NCBI GenBank assembly: GCA_018399015.1
Contig: CP073761.1
Span: 1,240,001 to 1,304,000 of the forward strand
Source of the DNA: Cyanobium sp. M30B3
GTDB taxonomy: Bacteria; Cyanobacteriota; Cyanobacteriia; PCC-6307; Cyanobiaceae
Direction: 5' to 3'
DNA: 64,000 nucleotides
Program-made: the position numbers and the translations under genes
Notes under the pieces: model-generated
Database searches by the model: none
Told to the model about the DNA's origin: nothing
The model's input: the letters and a program-made list of their open reading frames with translations, nothing else
In this document: piece by piece, positions 48,108-58,060 of the stretch
Position numbering within the stretch: the first letter of the stretch is position 1
How the letters are laid out: every line of letters starts with the position of its first letter

Positions 48108-48461
48108 TCAGCCCAGGGGCAGATCGCTGGGCAGGGGGGTGAGATGCACCGCCGCCTGTCGGCCCAGCCACAGGCCCAGGGCCACCATCAGCAGGCCGGC
48201 CAGCCGCTCCAGCTGGTGGGCGGGCATGGCCCGGGCCAGCCAGCGGCCCAGCAGCACGCCCACCAGGCTGGAGCAGATCAATGCCAGTGACGCACCCACG
48301 AACACGAGCACCGGCCGGCCGGACTGGGCGGAGAGCAACAGGGCCGCCAACTGGGTCTTGTCCCCCAGTTCCGCGAGGAAAACCGTGGTGAAGGTGGTGA
48401 TGAAGGCGGTGAACCAGGCCCGACGGGGGTGCTCGGCCGGGCTGGAGGACTCGCTGCTCAT
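48108..48461 (-). CDS. Half-size GDT1/UPF0016 cation transporter subunit
   Basis: The 117-residue protein has the motif [19 protein letters not shown], an N-terminal cytosolic stretch and three membrane helices. With its downstream neighbour it would form a two-subunit exchanger, probably for Mn or Ca. Its start overlaps the stop of the YkgJ-type gene as ATGA, so the three genes are co-translated. Confidence 0.8.
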   Translation of the reverse strand: MSSESSSPAEHPRRAWFTAFITTFTTVFLAELGDKTQLAALLLSAQSGRPVLVFVGASLALICSSLVGVLLGRWLARAMPAHQLERLAGLLMVALGLWLGRQAAVHLTPLPSDLPLG

Positions 48462-48841
48462 GGCCGGCGGATCGCCCGCTCAAATCGGCGCATCACCCTG
48501 CCACGGCCGCCGTACTCGCTGCGGATCTGCTGGCGGCAGCAGGCGACCGCCAGCTCGTGGGCCGCGGGGCTCCAGTGCGCTGATGGGGCGGGGGCCAGTT
48601 CGGGGGCGAACAGCGGCAGCAGATTGGCGACGCGGCAGAAGTCCGGACGCCCCGCGTAGATCCGGCAGCGGCGTCCACCGGTGTCGTAGTGGATGCACCA
48701 GCCGTCGGGGCCAACCATCTCCATGTACGTGCTGCGTTGCTGGGGGGAGAGGGCAGCCAGGGCGTCCTGACGCAGCTCGGGATCGAGGCGGCAGCAGGCC
48801 CCGCAGCCGGCGATGCACTGCCAATGGGGTGAGGTGGCCAT
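48458..48841 (-). CDS. YkgJ family cysteine cluster protein
   Basis: The 127-residue protein has [16 protein letters not shown] near the start, [20 protein letters not shown] and FCRV further on, giving the CxxxCxxCC...C...C...C pattern of the YkgJ/PF03692 zinc or iron-binding family. Function is unknown in general. It lies upstream of the two half-size transporters, which may suggest a metal link. The ATG at 48841 is the closest start to the conserved part. Confidence 0.8.
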   Translation of the reverse strand: MATSPHWQCIAGCGACCRLDPELRQDALAALSPQQRSTYMEMVGPDGWCIHYDTGGRRCRIYAGRPDFCRVANLLPLFAPELAPAPSAHWSPAAHELAVACCRQQIRSEYGGRGRVMRRFERAIRRP

Positions 48842-48996
48842 GGCTGGTTGCAGGGGGATCACCGGCCTCAGCATCGCAGCCGCCAGGGATGGGGCGCCGC
48901 TGTAACGGGCCGTCACAGTGGCGGCCCTGGCGCCGAAGGGCAGGAGTTGGGGCCCTAGGCTCCCTTGCAGTGATTTGCGTCTCTGCGCGGCCATCC

Positions 48997-49104
48997 ATGG
49001 GCATCGATTTCCACCTGATCGCCAACTTCGCCGCCCTTGCCCTGATCACCCTGGCTGGCCCGGCCGTGATCTTCATTCTCTTTTACCGCCGCGGCGCGCT
49101 CTAG
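48997..49104 (+). CDS. psb30: Photosystem II reaction center protein Psb30 (Ycf12)
   Basis: The 35-residue protein is one membrane helix with the typical Psb30 end: it starts [20 protein letters not shown] and ends [10 protein letters not shown]. Psb30 sits at the edge of photosystem II near cytochrome b559 and stabilises it. The gene stands alone on the plus strand between minus-strand genes. Its TAG stop shares the palindrome CTAG with the stop of the convergent chloride channel gene. Confidence 0.92.
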   Translation: MGIDFHLIANFAALALITLAGPAVIFILFYRRGAL

Positions 49105-50489
49105 ATCTGTTCCACCTGGTGGCACGCCTGCCGCAGATCGCCAGCCAGGGCGTGATAGATCGGCTGGGGTTGCAGCCTGCGCCCCACATAGGAGGCCACC
49201 ACGGCGCTGAGCAGGATGCCGAAGAGCCACTGCTGATCTCCTGCCAGCCGCAGAGCGAATACAACCGTCATCAGCGGTAGCTGGGTGGCCCCGCCCAGGC
49301 CCGCTGCCATTCCCAGGGCCACCCCCAGCAAGGGGTCGCCACCCAGCAGCTGCAGGCTGCCGGCACCGAACAGGGCCCCGAAACTGAAGGCCGGGTCGAT
49401 CAGGCCCCCGGGGATACCGCAGGCCAGGGCCAGAATCGGCCCCACCACGCGTGCGAGCAGCAGCGACAGCCAGCCGGCGATTCCCAGGGGGGAGTCTGGC
49501 GCGGGCAAGGCACCTCGCTGCTCGAGCATCCGGCGCATCAGCAGCTCCCCGTCACCACCGCTCCAGCCGCCGCTCAGCACCGCCAGCGCAGCAAGGGAGC
49601 CGCCGATCGCCAGCCCCCAGATCAGGGGCGCCTGTGCCAGGCGGGGTTTCAGCCAGCGGCCGCTGATCAGCAGCCCCCGGGCGAACAGGCCACCGATCAG
49701 TCCCCCGCCTGCGCCGATCGGCAGGGCCCAGACCAGTTGCTGCCATTCCGGCACCAGGCCGGGCACCAGACCCAGGGGGAACAGGGGCATCCCAGCCAGG
49801 TTGCTGGCCAGGGCAGCGGCCGAACACACCACCAGGGCCGGCCAGATCAGGTTGGTGGACACGCTGGCGGTGAGTTCCTCCACCAGGAACAGCACCCCCA
49901 TCAACGGACTGTTGAACCCTCCGGCCAGCCCCGCCGCCGCGCCGACCGCCAGCAGGGGCTCGGGCCCGAGGGCAGCGCTCAGGCGCGGCGCACGGCGCCG
50001 CAGGGCCTGGGCCACGGCAGCGCCCACCTGAACCAGGGGCCCCTCCCGTCCCAGGGGGAGCAGGGCGAGGCTGGCCAGGGTCCAAAGCCCCAGGCGCGTG
50101 GCGGTGGGCCGCCAGCCCAGCAGCCTGTCGGCCTGGCCGGGACGCTCCAGGCACGCGATGGTCTGGGGGATGCCTGAACCAGCGCCACTGGCCAGCGGTC
50201 CCCGCTGGAGCGTCAGCAGCAGCGGCACCACCACCAGCGGAGAGAGCGCCAGCAGCAGGCTGAACGCCGTCCAGGGCCCGCCAGGGTTGCCCGGCAGCAG
50301 GCGCAGCAGCTGATCCTGCCAACCGTCCACCAGATTCAGGGGCCAGCTGGCCAGGCCTACCAGCGCTCCCAGCAGCAGCAGGCGCACCAGGGCGGGCAGA
50401 TCGGCGCTTCTCAGCGGCCACAGCCCGGGGGAACGCGGTTGCCGTCCGGGCTGGGCTCGGGTGGCCTGGGTCGCAGGGGAGGTGTCCAT
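49101..50489 (-). CDS. CLC family chloride channel or antiporter
   Basis: The 462-residue membrane protein has the CLC selectivity motifs GSGIPQ (near residue 90), [10 protein letters not shown] (with the gating Glu) and a later [18 protein letters not shown] in place of the usual GxFxP. About a dozen hydrophobic helices are visible. The gating Glu suggests a chloride/proton exchanger. The start at 50489 excludes a long unconserved upstream extension. recJ lies 7 bp upstream on the same strand. Confidence 0.9.
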   Translation of the reverse strand: MDTSPATQATRAQPGRQPRSPGLWPLRSADLPALVRLLLLGALVGLASWPLNLVDGWQDQLLRLLPGNPGGPWTAFSLLLALSPLVVVPLLLTLQRGPLASGAGSGIPQTIACLERPGQADRLLGWRPTATRLGLWTLASLALLPLGREGPLVQVGAAVAQALRRRAPRLSAALGPEPLLAVGAAAGLAGGFNSPLMGVLFLVEELTASVSTNLIWPALVVCSAAALASNLAGMPLFPLGLVPGLVPEWQQLVWALPIGAGGGLIGGLFARGLLISGRWLKPRLAQAPLIWGLAIGGSLAALAVLSGGWSGGDGELLMRRMLEQRGALPAPDSPLGIAGWLSLLLARVVGPILALACGIPGGLIDPAFSFGALFGAGSLQLLGGDPLLGVALGMAAGLGGATQLPLMTVVFALRLAGDQQWLFGILLSAVVASYVGRRLQPQPIYHALAGDLRQACHQVEQI

Positions 50490-50496
50490 GGCCGGT

Positions 50497-52392
50497 TCAG
50501 CCCATGACTCCGAGGGCCATCGCCGCATCCTGCAGCAGGGCCCTGAGGTAGGGGTGTTCGGGCCGGCTGTCGCTGTGCAGTTCCTCGCCGGCGGCATTGC
50601 GCACCACCAGGCCATCCCCCTGGCGACGGCACCAATAGAGGCGCTGCTGCCGGGCCAACACCACCTCCTGGCCGGCGCTGGCGCGCAGGCCGAGCAACTC
50701 CAGCTGCAGCCGTTCGCGCCCCTGCCACACGTTGCGCTGCAGGCGGTAGGCCACGTCCACGACCTGGGGTAGCCCGGCTGGATCGCCGCACCAGCGCCAG
50801 CCGATCGCCTGGCGGCGCTCACCCCGCTGGTCCAGCTCCAGCTGCAGGTGGCCGCCGCGCAGCTCTTTCTTCTGCACGATCGTGCAGGCGGCGCTCCAGT
50901 ACACCGGCTGCGGATGGCCGATGCCGAAGGGCTCCAGCCGCTGTTGCTGCTTGAGAAAGGCGTGATCGATGGCCCCCAGCGGCAGCAGCGCCTCCGGTTC
51001 CACCGGCTGGCCGCCGCCCCGGCCTGCCAGCCAGTCCTGGGCCAGCGCCTCCAGCCGTCCCTGCAGGTCGGCCAGCTGGTCGGCACGCACACTGAAGCCC
51101 CCCGCCGCCGGATGGCCCCCGAAGCGCTCGAGCAGGTGGGCGCAGCTCTGGAGCGCCTGATCCACGGCAAATCCCCGTGGCGCCCGCACGGAGGCCCGCA
51201 GCTTGCCGTTGCCCTCTCCCGCCAGCAGGGCACAGGGACGGTGCAGCCGCTCCACCAGTCGGGCCGCCACGATGCCGATCACGCCGTGGTGCCAGTGGTT
51301 CTGGGCCAGGAGCACGAAGGCCGGCCGCTGGTCGCCGTCGGCCTCCAGCAGGGCCAGGGCCTCGGCTTCAATCGCCTCACACAGGTCGCGGCGCTGGCGG
51401 TTGAGGGTCTCGCACTGCCGCGCCAGTTCCAGGGCCCGCTCGCCATCGGTGGTGGTGAGCAGGTCCACCACCAGGGTGGGATCGCCCAGGCGACCCACGG
51501 CGTTGATCCGGGGCGCGATCTGGAAGCCCACCGTCTGGGCATCCAGCCGCCGCTCGTCCACCCCCGCCAGCCGCTGCAGGGCCTGCAGCCCGGCCAGTCC
51601 ACTGCTGCCGAGCTGGGGAATGCCGTCCATCAGCCAGCGGCGGTTCACCCCCTGCAGCGGTGCCATGTCGGCGATGGTGCCGATGCAGAACAGGTCGCGG
51701 GCCACGGCCAGGGCCTGGCCCTGGTGGAGCCGCTCACACAGCTGGGCCGCCAGCACGTAGGCCAGCCCCACCCCCGCCAGGCCGCGATAGGGGGAGCCCT
51801 CGGGCGTGCGGGCGGGATGCAGCAGGGCCAGGTGCGGCGGCAGCTGGTCCGGGATGGTGTGGTGGTCGGTGAGGATTACCTCCACCGCCAGTTCAGCGGC
51901 CCGCTCCAGGGCCTCCCGGGCTGAGACGCCGTTGTCCACTGTCACCAGCAGGCGCACCTGCTGGGCGGCCAGGCGTTCCACCATGGCGGCGTTGAGTCCA
52001 TAGCCCTCCTCCAGGCGGCTGGGGATGGCGGCCTGGGGGCGGGCGCCGAGCCGCTCCAGCACCCCGACCAGCAGGGCGGTGCTGGTCATGCCGTCGGCGT
52101 CGTAGTCGCCGCAGATCGCCACCGGCTCCCCCCGCTGGCAGGCCAGGACCAGGCGCTGCACCGCCCGCTCCAGTTGCAGGAAGTGCTCGCCGGCCGCCGG
52201 GGCCGCCGGGGGATCGAGCAGCTCCGCCACTGCGGCGGCACTGGTGTGGCCGCGGCGCGCCAGCACGGCCAGCAATGGCGGGGGCAGGGGCTGGTGGCCG
52301 CTGGGGTTGAGCCGCTCCAGGGCCCCGGCATCGGCCAGCTCCCCCAGGGGAGCCGGCAGATGCCAGCACTGCGCGTCGAGGGCGGGGAGCAA
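50497..52392 (-). CDS. recJ: Single-stranded-DNA-specific exonuclease RecJ
   Basis: RecJ degrades 5' ssDNA ends in recombination and mismatch repair. The 631-residue protein has motif I AICGDYDADGMTSTA, motif II TVDNGVSAREA, motif III LTDHHTIPDQLP and the DHHA1 part with ERFGGHPAAGGFSVR. The start is given as TTG at 52392, the first start in frame; a better start is not seen in the 88 bp shared with the divergent HAD gene. Confidence 0.93.
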   Translation of the reverse strand: MLPALDAQCWHLPAPLGELADAGALERLNPSGHQPLPPPLLAVLARRGHTSAAAVAELLDPPAAPAAGEHFLQLERAVQRLVLACQRGEPVAICGDYDADGMTSTALLVGVLERLGARPQAAIPSRLEEGYGLNAAMVERLAAQQVRLLVTVDNGVSAREALERAAELAVEVILTDHHTIPDQLPPHLALLHPARTPEGSPYRGLAGVGLAYVLAAQLCERLHQGQALAVARDLFCIGTIADMAPLQGVNRRWLMDGIPQLGSSGLAGLQALQRLAGVDERRLDAQTVGFQIAPRINAVGRLGDPTLVVDLLTTTDGERALELARQCETLNRQRRDLCEAIEAEALALLEADGDQRPAFVLLAQNHWHHGVIGIVAARLVERLHRPCALLAGEGNGKLRASVRAPRGFAVDQALQSCAHLLERFGGHPAAGGFSVRADQLADLQGRLEALAQDWLAGRGGGQPVEPEALLPLGAIDHAFLKQQQRLEPFGIGHPQPVYWSAACTIVQKKELRGGHLQLELDQRGERRQAIGWRWCGDPAGLPQVVDVAYRLQRNVWQGRERLQLELLGLRASAGQEVVLARQQRLYWCRRQGDGLVVRNAAGEELHSDSRPEHPYLRALLQDAAMALGVMG

Positions 52393-52480
52393 GGGGTGAG
52401 GGGAGTGACCGGCCCCATTGTGCGGGAGCCGGCCAGGGCCGACCTAGCGTGACGGTTTCCTGGTGCCTGCTGGCCGAACG

Positions 52481-53218
52481 ATGGTGCTGGAGGCCCTGCT
52501 CTGGGATGTGGATGGCACCCTGGCGGAGACGGAGCGGGATGGCCATCGCCTGGCCTTCAACCGGGCCTTTGCCGAGGCTGGCGTGCCGATCCACTGGGAT
52601 CCCGACAGCTACGCCCCCTGGCTGGCCGTCGCCGGCGGCAGGGAGCGGATTCGCGCGGCCCTGCAGCAACTCGAGACGCGCGAGCCCGATCCTGGCCGGG
52701 TGGAGACGCTGCACGCCCGCAAGCAAGTGCACTACGCGGCCCTGCTTGCCGGAGGAGGTCTGAGCCTGCGCCCCGGCGTGGCGGCGTTGCTGGCCGCCGC
52801 CGAGGCCGCCGGCCTGTCCCAGGCGATCGTCACCACAAGCGGCAGGCCCGCCGTGCAGGCCCTGCTGCAGCAGTTGCTGCCCGCCGGGGCCGACTGCTTC
52901 CGCTTCTGGGTGTGCGGCGACGATGTCAGCTGCAAAAAGCCCCACCCGGAGGCCTATCTGCAGGCTGCCGAGCGGCTTGGTCTGCCGCGCCAGCGGCTGC
53001 TGGTGCTGGAGGACTCGCCGGCGGGCCTGGCGGCGGCCAGCGCCGCCGGCCTGGGCTGTGTGGTGACCCGCAGCTACTACGGCGCCCGGGAGCCCCTGGA
53101 GCACTTCGCCCGCGCACGCGCCGTGCTGAGTGGGCTGGGTGCCGAGGACCGGGTGTTGCGCGGTCCGGCTTGCGCCCCGGGCCCCCCCACGCTCTCCTAC
53201 CTGCAGACCCTGCTGTGA
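52481..53218 (+). CDS. HAD-superfamily phosphatase, CbbY/beta-PGM-like
   Basis: The 245-residue protein has motif I WDVDGTLAETERDGHRLAFN, motif II IVTTSGR, motif III with KKPHPEAY, and motif IV LVLEDSPAGLAAASAAG. The helical cap between motifs I and II is of the CbbY type, acting on small phosphosugars. In phototrophs such enzymes often clear inhibitor xylulose-1,5-bisphosphate, which is a possible role. The stop overlaps the next start as GTGA. Confidence 0.85.
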   Translation: MVLEALLWDVDGTLAETERDGHRLAFNRAFAEAGVPIHWDPDSYAPWLAVAGGRERIRAALQQLETREPDPGRVETLHARKQVHYAALLAGGGLSLRPGVAALLAAAEAAGLSQAIVTTSGRPAVQALLQQLLPAGADCFRFWVCGDDVSCKKPHPEAYLQAAERLGLPRQRLLVLEDSPAGLAAASAAGLGCVVTRSYYGAREPLEHFARARAVLSGLGAEDRVLRGPACAPGPPTLSYLQTLL

Positions 53219-53556
53219 GTTCCCTGCAGACCACCCGCTTCCAGCGTTTCAGCCAGGCCGCCGGCAGCGCGCTGATCGACCAGCTGCGGGGCAGCTGGAG
53301 ACATCGCAGCGCCCTGTTGCTGGCCCTGCTGCTGGGGTTCTATGCCGGCGGCAACATCACCTCCTATGTGCTGGCCCGGTTCCCTGGGGGCCGACCGGCG
53401 ATGGTGCTGGCCGTGGTGCTGGCCCTTGAGGTGCTGGTGCGGCTGCGTGGGCGTCTGGTGACCGGTGAACCGACGCTGCTCTGGCGGGTGCTCGACAACC
53501 TGCGCATCGGCCTGGTGTATGCGGTGGTGCTGGAGGCCTTCAAGCTGGGCACGTGA
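53215..53556 (+). CDS. Ycf20/DUF565 family membrane protein
   Basis: The 113-residue protein has two to three hydrophobic helices: RSALLLALLLGFYAGGNITS, then GRPAMVLAVVLALEVLVRLR, then LDNLRIGLVYAVVLEAFKLG. This last run and the FYAGGNI motif are typical of Ycf20/DUF565, found in cyanobacteria and plastids, where plant relatives affect non-photochemical quenching. The GTG start overlaps the HAD stop; the TGA stop overlaps the next gene's start as well, so all three genes are coupled. Confidence 0.8.
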   Translation: MSSLQTTRFQRFSQAAGSALIDQLRGSWRHRSALLLALLLGFYAGGNITSYVLARFPGGRPAMVLAVVLALEVLVRLRGRLVTGEPTLLWRVLDNLRIGLVYAVVLEAFKLGT

Positions 53557-54418
53557 GTGAGCTGTGCATGCCGGCACAAGGGCCTGTGGACCCAGGCCTG
53601 ATGGCCCGGTTCCTTCTGCCGTTGCTGGCGCGACTGCGGCTCCTGGCCGCTGACGGGCGCCGTCCTGTGCTGTTGCTGAATGCGCCGGTGGGGGCCGGCA
53701 AGACCACCATCTCCGGGCTCCTGAGCCGGCTGGCGGCGCAGCAGGGGTTGCGACTGGCGGTGGCCTCGATTGACGATGCCTATCTGCCCTGGCAGGAGCG
53801 CCAGGGGGCCATGGCCGGGAATCCCTTCGGGGTGACGCGGGTGCCTCCAGGCAGCCATGACCCGGAACTGCTCTGCCGCCGGATCGACCACTGGCGAGCC
53901 GGCGGGACCCTGCAGCTGCCGCGCTTTGACAAGACCCTGCGGGACGGTGAGGGCGACCGGGCCGCGGGGGTGCGACTGGACGCCGATGCCATGCTGCTGG
54001 AGGGCTGGCTTCTGGGCTGCGAACCCCTGGGCCCCGAGCTCGAGAGTGCCCTGGGCCGGCTGGAGAGCCAGGACCTGCCAGCGGACCTGCGGCTGCGGCC
54101 GCAGGAGCGGGCCTGGCTCCCCCGTTGGGACCAGGCCCTGTGGGCCTATCAGCCCCTCTGGGCCAGGAGTGATGGCCTCTGGCTGCTGCGGCCCCAGCGG
54201 TGGGATCTGCCGCGGCGGTGGCGCTTTCAGGCCGAGGCCCGGCAGCGGCGGCAGGGGGCGCCAGCCTGCCAGCGGCCGCGTTGCATCAGCTGGTGCGTGC
54301 CAGCCTCTGCAGCCTGCCTCCACGGCTGTACCAGGATCCCCTGCTGCAACGGGCGGAGGTGGTCGGCACGATCGACGGGCGTCGCCGCCTGGTGGAAGCC
54401 GGTCAGCAGGACAGCTGA
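53553..54418 (+). CDS. D-glycerate 3-kinase-like protein, split by a frameshift near the end
   Basis: The first part has a Walker A motif NAPVGAGKTTISGLLSRLA, a P-loop-kinase SIDDAYLP stretch and RFDKTLRDGEGDRAAG, as in plant-type glycerate kinase, which closes the photorespiratory cycle by making 3-phosphoglycerate. The C-terminal helices (GASLPAAALHQLVRASLCSL, then PRLYQDPLLQRAE and TIDGRRRLVEAG) are in another frame. The break is in the five-G run at 54254-54258; six Gs give a protein of about 288 residues. It overlaps the Ycf20 gene by 4 bp. Confidence 0.75.
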
Positions 54419-54560
54419 CGCAGGAATGGAGCCGGGAGTGGAGCGATGACAGGGCTCTGAGGCTCGCCCTGGTGGGTCTTCATCAGGAACTGGGTTGCAG
54501 CTTCACCAGTCATCAGGGTTGCAGCCGCCCAGCGATCGGGCAGGGTCCCGGCGGGGCCGA

Positions 54561-54740
54561 TCAGCTCTCGGCCGCGTCGTCCTCGTCGGCGATCGGGTAC
54601 ACAAAGCCCTGGGCCCGGCCGCTCAGCACCGCCTTGCCGAGGGACATGGCCTTCTGGGCCGCGTCGGCCGCCTTGGCTTTCCAGTGGGCGTGACGCTGAT
54701 TGCGCTTGCCCTTCGATGTTTTCTTCTTGGGAACAGCCAT
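54561..54740 (-). CDS. rpmF: 50S ribosomal protein L32
   Basis: The 59-residue protein starts [20 protein letters not shown], the well-known L32 N-terminus, and continues [20 protein letters not shown] to an acidic tail. The four zinc-ligand cysteines of some L32 proteins are absent, which is usual in cyanobacteria. It lies on the minus strand between the glycerate-kinase-like gene and ftsH, 84 bp from the ftsH start. Confidence 0.92.
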   Translation of the reverse strand: MAVPKKKTSKGKRNQRHAHWKAKAADAAQKAMSLGKAVLSGRAQGFVYPIADEDDAAES

Positions 54741-54824
54741 CCCCGATTTCCAACCAAACGATGATCTTCTCCCGCCAACTTGCCTTTCGTCAAATCGCTA
54801 AGCTCCAGGGAAAGACCCTTTGCC

Positions 54825-56765
54825 GTGAGCGTCAGCCCCTCTCAGTCGTCAGCTGAGTCCAAGGCCTCGGCAGACGAGAGATCTGCCGCTGCCCCAGGCG
54901 AGGCCCGAGCCCAGCCGCGCAACCTGCGCCAGTTGCTGGAGCGGCACACGGTGCGCCCGCCCAGTTACAGCACCCTGCTCAAGCAGATCAGTTCCGGGCA
55001 GGTGAAGGACCTGGAGCTCTCCCCGCGCCAGCGGGCTGTGCAGGTCACGTTCAAGGACGGCAAGCGGGTTCAGGTGCCGGTGTTCGCCAACGACCAGCAG
55101 CTGCTGCGCACCGCCGAGGCCGCGGGGGTGCCGCTGGCCGTGCGCGACGACCGGGCCGACGCCGCGGCCGCCTCGCTCGTGTCCAACGGGCTGCTGGTGC
55201 TGCTGTTGCTCGCCGGCCTGGGGCTGGTGCTGCGCCGCTCCGCCCAGGTGGCCAACAAGGCGATGGGCTTCGGCAGCAGCAAGCCGCGCCTGCAGGCCGA
55301 GGGCAGCGTGGCCGTGCGCTTTGAGGACGTGGCGGGGATTGCGGAGGCCAAGGAGGAGCTCCAGGAGGTGGTGGCTTTCCTCAAGGCCCCGGAGCGCTAC
55401 ACGGCCATCGGTGCCCGCATTCCCAAGGGCGTGCTGCTGGTGGGGCCTCCGGGCACGGGCAAGACCCTGCTGGCCCGCGCCATCGCCGGTGAGGCCGGGG
55501 TGCCGTTCTTCTCGATGGCGGCCTCGGAATTCGTGGAGATGTTCGTGGGGGTGGGAGCCAGCCGGGTGCGGGACCTGTTCCGCAAGGCCAAGGCCAAGGC
55601 GCCCTGCATCATCTTCATCGACGAGATCGATGCAGTGGGCCGCCAGCGCGGCGCCGGTATCGGCGGCGGCAACGACGAGCGGGAACAGACCCTGAACCAG
55701 CTGCTCACGGAGATGGATGGCTTCGCCGACAACTCCGGGGTGATCCTGCTGGCGGCCACCAACCGCCCCGATGTGCTGGATGCGGCGCTGATGCGGCCCG
55801 GTCGCTTCGATCGACGCATCACTGTGGATCTGCCTGACCGGCGGGGCCGGGAGGCCATCCTGGCCGTGCATGCCCGCACCCGGCCCCTGGCGGCGGAGGT
55901 GTCCCTGAGCGACTGGGCCTCGCGCACGCCCGGGTTCTCCGGTGCCGATCTCTCCAACCTGCTCAATGAGGCGGCCATCCTCACGGCCCGGCGCCAGCAG
56001 AGCGCCATCGATGAACAGGCTCTCTCCGATGCCCTCGAGCGGATCACCATGGGCCTCTCTGCCGCCCCCCTGCAGGACTCCGCCAAGAAGCGCCTGATCG
56101 CTTACCACGAGGTGGGCCATGCCCTGCTCACCACTCTGGTGCCCCATGCCGACCGGCTCGACAAGGTGACCCTGCTGCCCCGCGCGGGGGGCGTCGGCGG
56201 CTTTGCCCGCACCATGCCCGATGAGGAGGTGCTCGATTCCGGCCTGATCAGCAAGGCCTATCTGCTGGCCCGCATGGTGGTGGCCATGGGGGGCCGGGCC
56301 GCGGAGCTGGTGGTGTTCGGTGCCAATGAGGTGACGCAGGGGGCGAGCGGAGATCTGGAGCTGGTGGCCCGCATCGGCCGGGAGATGGTGACCCGCTATG
56401 GCTTCTCCAGCCTGGGCCCGCTGGCCCTGGAGGGGGATGGCCCCGAGGTGTTCCTCGGCCGCGACTGGCTGCGCTCCCAGCCCCACTACTCGGAGGACAC
56501 CGGCAGTCGCATCGATGCCCAGGTGCGTGAGCTGGCACGCCACGCGCTCGAGCAGGCCGTCAGCCTGCTGCAGCCGCGCCGGGCCCTGATGGACACGCTG
56601 GTGGAGCGCCTGATCGTGGAGGAAACCCTGGAGGGCGACCTGTTCCGTTCCCTGGTGGAGGCTGATCAACGGGTGGGCCGTGCCGGCATCGCGGCAGGGA
56701 CCATCCCCTCAGCCGGCCAGGCCGCCGCAGAAGCGAATGTCCAGACTGCGCAGGTAGGTGTGTAG
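54825..56765 (+). CDS. ftsH: FtsH-like AAA+ membrane metalloprotease
   Basis: The 646-residue protein has Walker [20 protein letters not shown] near residue 207, Walker [16 protein letters not shown], the second region of homology with [20 protein letters not shown], and the zinc motif YHEVGHALL near residue 428 (usual form HEAGH). Only one membrane helix is clear ([18 protein letters not shown] near residue 127). The usual N-terminal first helix is missing, while the small domain [20 protein letters not shown] normally found after it is present. The GTG at 54825 was chosen over TTG at 54780; neither adds a helix. Confidence 0.85.
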   Translation: MSVSPSQSSAESKASADERSAAAPGEARAQPRNLRQLLERHTVRPPSYSTLLKQISSGQVKDLELSPRQRAVQVTFKDGKRVQVPVFANDQQLLRTAEAAGVPLAVRDDRADAAAASLVSNGLLVLLLLAGLGLVLRRSAQVANKAMGFGSSKPRLQAEGSVAVRFEDVAGIAEAKEELQEVVAFLKAPERYTAIGARIPKGVLLVGPPGTGKTLLARAIAGEAGVPFFSMAASEFVEMFVGVGASRVRDLFRKAKAKAPCIIFIDEIDAVGRQRGAGIGGGNDEREQTLNQLLTEMDGFADNSGVILLAATNRPDVLDAALMRPGRFDRRITVDLPDRRGREAILAVHARTRPLAAEVSLSDWASRTPGFSGADLSNLLNEAAILTARRQQSAIDEQALSDALERITMGLSAAPLQDSAKKRLIAYHEVGHALLTTLVPHADRLDKVTLLPRAGGVGGFARTMPDEEVLDSGLISKAYLLARMVVAMGGRAAELVVFGANEVTQGASGDLELVARIGREMVTRYGFSSLGPLALEGDGPEVFLGRDWLRSQPHYSEDTGSRIDAQVRELARHALEQAVSLLQPRRALMDTLVERLIVEETLEGDLFRSLVEADQRVGRAGIAAGTIPSAGQAAAEANVQTAQVGV

Positions 56766-57662
56766 GCCGGCGTCCTGAATCGGCAGCAGGTGTGCCGCCT
56801 GCTGGCTGGGGTTCACGTGGGCATGCCAGTGGCCCGGCGGGGTGATGAAGGCCCCGCCCGGTTGCCAGTCGATCCGCTCGGGGTTGCGGATGCGGCCGTC
56901 ACTGTCCAGATCCGTGCCCACCAGGGTGTAGCAGCCGGCAGGGCAGTCGAGGATCAGATCCAGGGCCACCGACTGGTGGCGGTGAGGAGGCTGGACCACG
57001 CCGCCGGGTACCACGCCCAGCATCGCCCAGAGGGTATGGGTCACGGTGCGGCTGGCGGGCAGGTCGGCATTGGCCAGCAGAATGCTCAGCCGGTTGCTGC
57101 GGGCCGCCGATGGATCGGCCAGCAGCTGATCCAGGTTGTTTCGCAGCATCGAGGCTGGGTAGTGGCAGGGCGTGAAGCGGGCCGTGGTGGCCTGAACGCC
57201 GAGGTGCTGGAGCAGGGGGCCGTCGTGCACCCAGTAGAGAACGCTGGTGCTGTCGGCGTCCAGCAGGGGGGTGTCACCGGCGGGCAGCACGATCAGATCA
57301 CCACTGGCCCAGGCCAGCTGGCGGCTGTTCCAGCGCAGGCGGCCGCAGCCCTCCAGCACATAGAACAGCGAGCTGGTGGCCTGGGCTGCGGCCTTCAGGC
57401 CTTCGCCGGCCTCGATGCGCAGGAAGTGGGCGGCCAGCCCGGGGCTGGTGGCCGGCCCGGGACAGCCCAGGGATTCGCTGAGATCCAGGGGAATCACCCG
57501 GGTGGGACCCTGCTGATGCAGCTGCGGCGGCCAGCAGCGGTAGGGGATCGGCTCGGTGAGTCCGGCCCGCACCGGGTTCGCGGCCTGGCGGTAGTCGTAC
57601 ACCAGGGCGGCCGACTGCCAGTCGACCGATGGGTCCGCCTGCTGAAGCGAGGCCTGGGTCAT
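56709..57662 (-). CDS. Bicupin protein, gentisate-dioxygenase-like
   Basis: The 317-residue protein has two cupin domains. The first holds SLFYVLEGCGRLRWNSRQLA; the second holds VVQPPHRHQSVALDLILDC and PPGHWHAHVNPS, which supplies two or three metal-binding His. The layout recalls gentisate 1,2-dioxygenase and related ring-cleaving or regulatory bicupins, but no substrate can be stated. Its 3' end overlaps ftsH by 57 bp on the opposite strand. Confidence 0.7.
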   Translation of the reverse strand: MTQASLQQADPSVDWQSAALVYDYRQAANPVRAGLTEPIPYRCWPPQLHQQGPTRVIPLDLSESLGCPGPATSPGLAAHFLRIEAGEGLKAAAQATSSLFYVLEGCGRLRWNSRQLAWASGDLIVLPAGDTPLLDADSTSVLYWVHDGPLLQHLGVQATTARFTPCHYPASMLRNNLDQLLADPSAARSNRLSILLANADLPASRTVTHTLWAMLGVVPGGVVQPPHRHQSVALDLILDCPAGCYTLVGTDLDSDGRIRNPERIDWQPGGAFITPPGHWHAHVNPSQQAAHLLPIQDAGLHTYLRSLDIRFCGGLAG

Positions 57663-57736
57663 GGGAGTGGCTCCCGGCGCGAACCTGTGGAGGGTGGATG
57701 GAGGCTACGGCCTGCAGGGGCGGCGGTGGGGCTGGA

Positions 57737-58012
57737 TCAGCCGCCGGCCACAGCGGGCACGATCGACACCTCATCCCCATCGCCCAGGGCGGTGGCCTCG
57801 TTGTCGAGGAAACGGATGTCTTCGCTGTTCACGTAGATGTTGAGAAAGCGGCGCAGCTTGCCGCTGTCGTCGCAGAGTCGAGCCTTGATGCCGGGGAAGC
57901 GGGCCTCGAGGGCGTCCACCAGGGCTGACACGGTGGCGGCCTCCAGGCTCACGCTGGCCTCGTCGCTGGTGAACTTCTGCAGGGGGGTGGGGATCAGGAC
58001 CTGAACGGCCAT
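57737..58012 (-). CDS. ThiS/MoaD-like sulfur-carrier protein
   Basis: The 91-residue protein has the beta-grasp fold pattern and ends [15 protein letters not shown]. The C-terminal Gly-Gly is what is adenylated and thiocarboxylated by a ThiF/MoeB enzyme. MoaD serves molybdopterin; other members serve thiamine or cysteine. It lies 48 bp downstream of thrC in the same direction. In some bacteria a thrC-moaD-like pair takes part in sulfur transfer for amino acid synthesis, so that link is possible. Confidence 0.8.
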   Translation of the reverse strand: MAVQVLIPTPLQKFTSDEASVSLEAATVSALVDALEARFPGIKARLCDDSGKLRRFLNIYVNSEDIRFLDNEATALGDGDEVSIVPAVAGG

Positions 58013-58060
58013 GGCGGCGGAGTGGGGGATGGGATGGGCGGGGGCTGGACGGCTGCTGGC

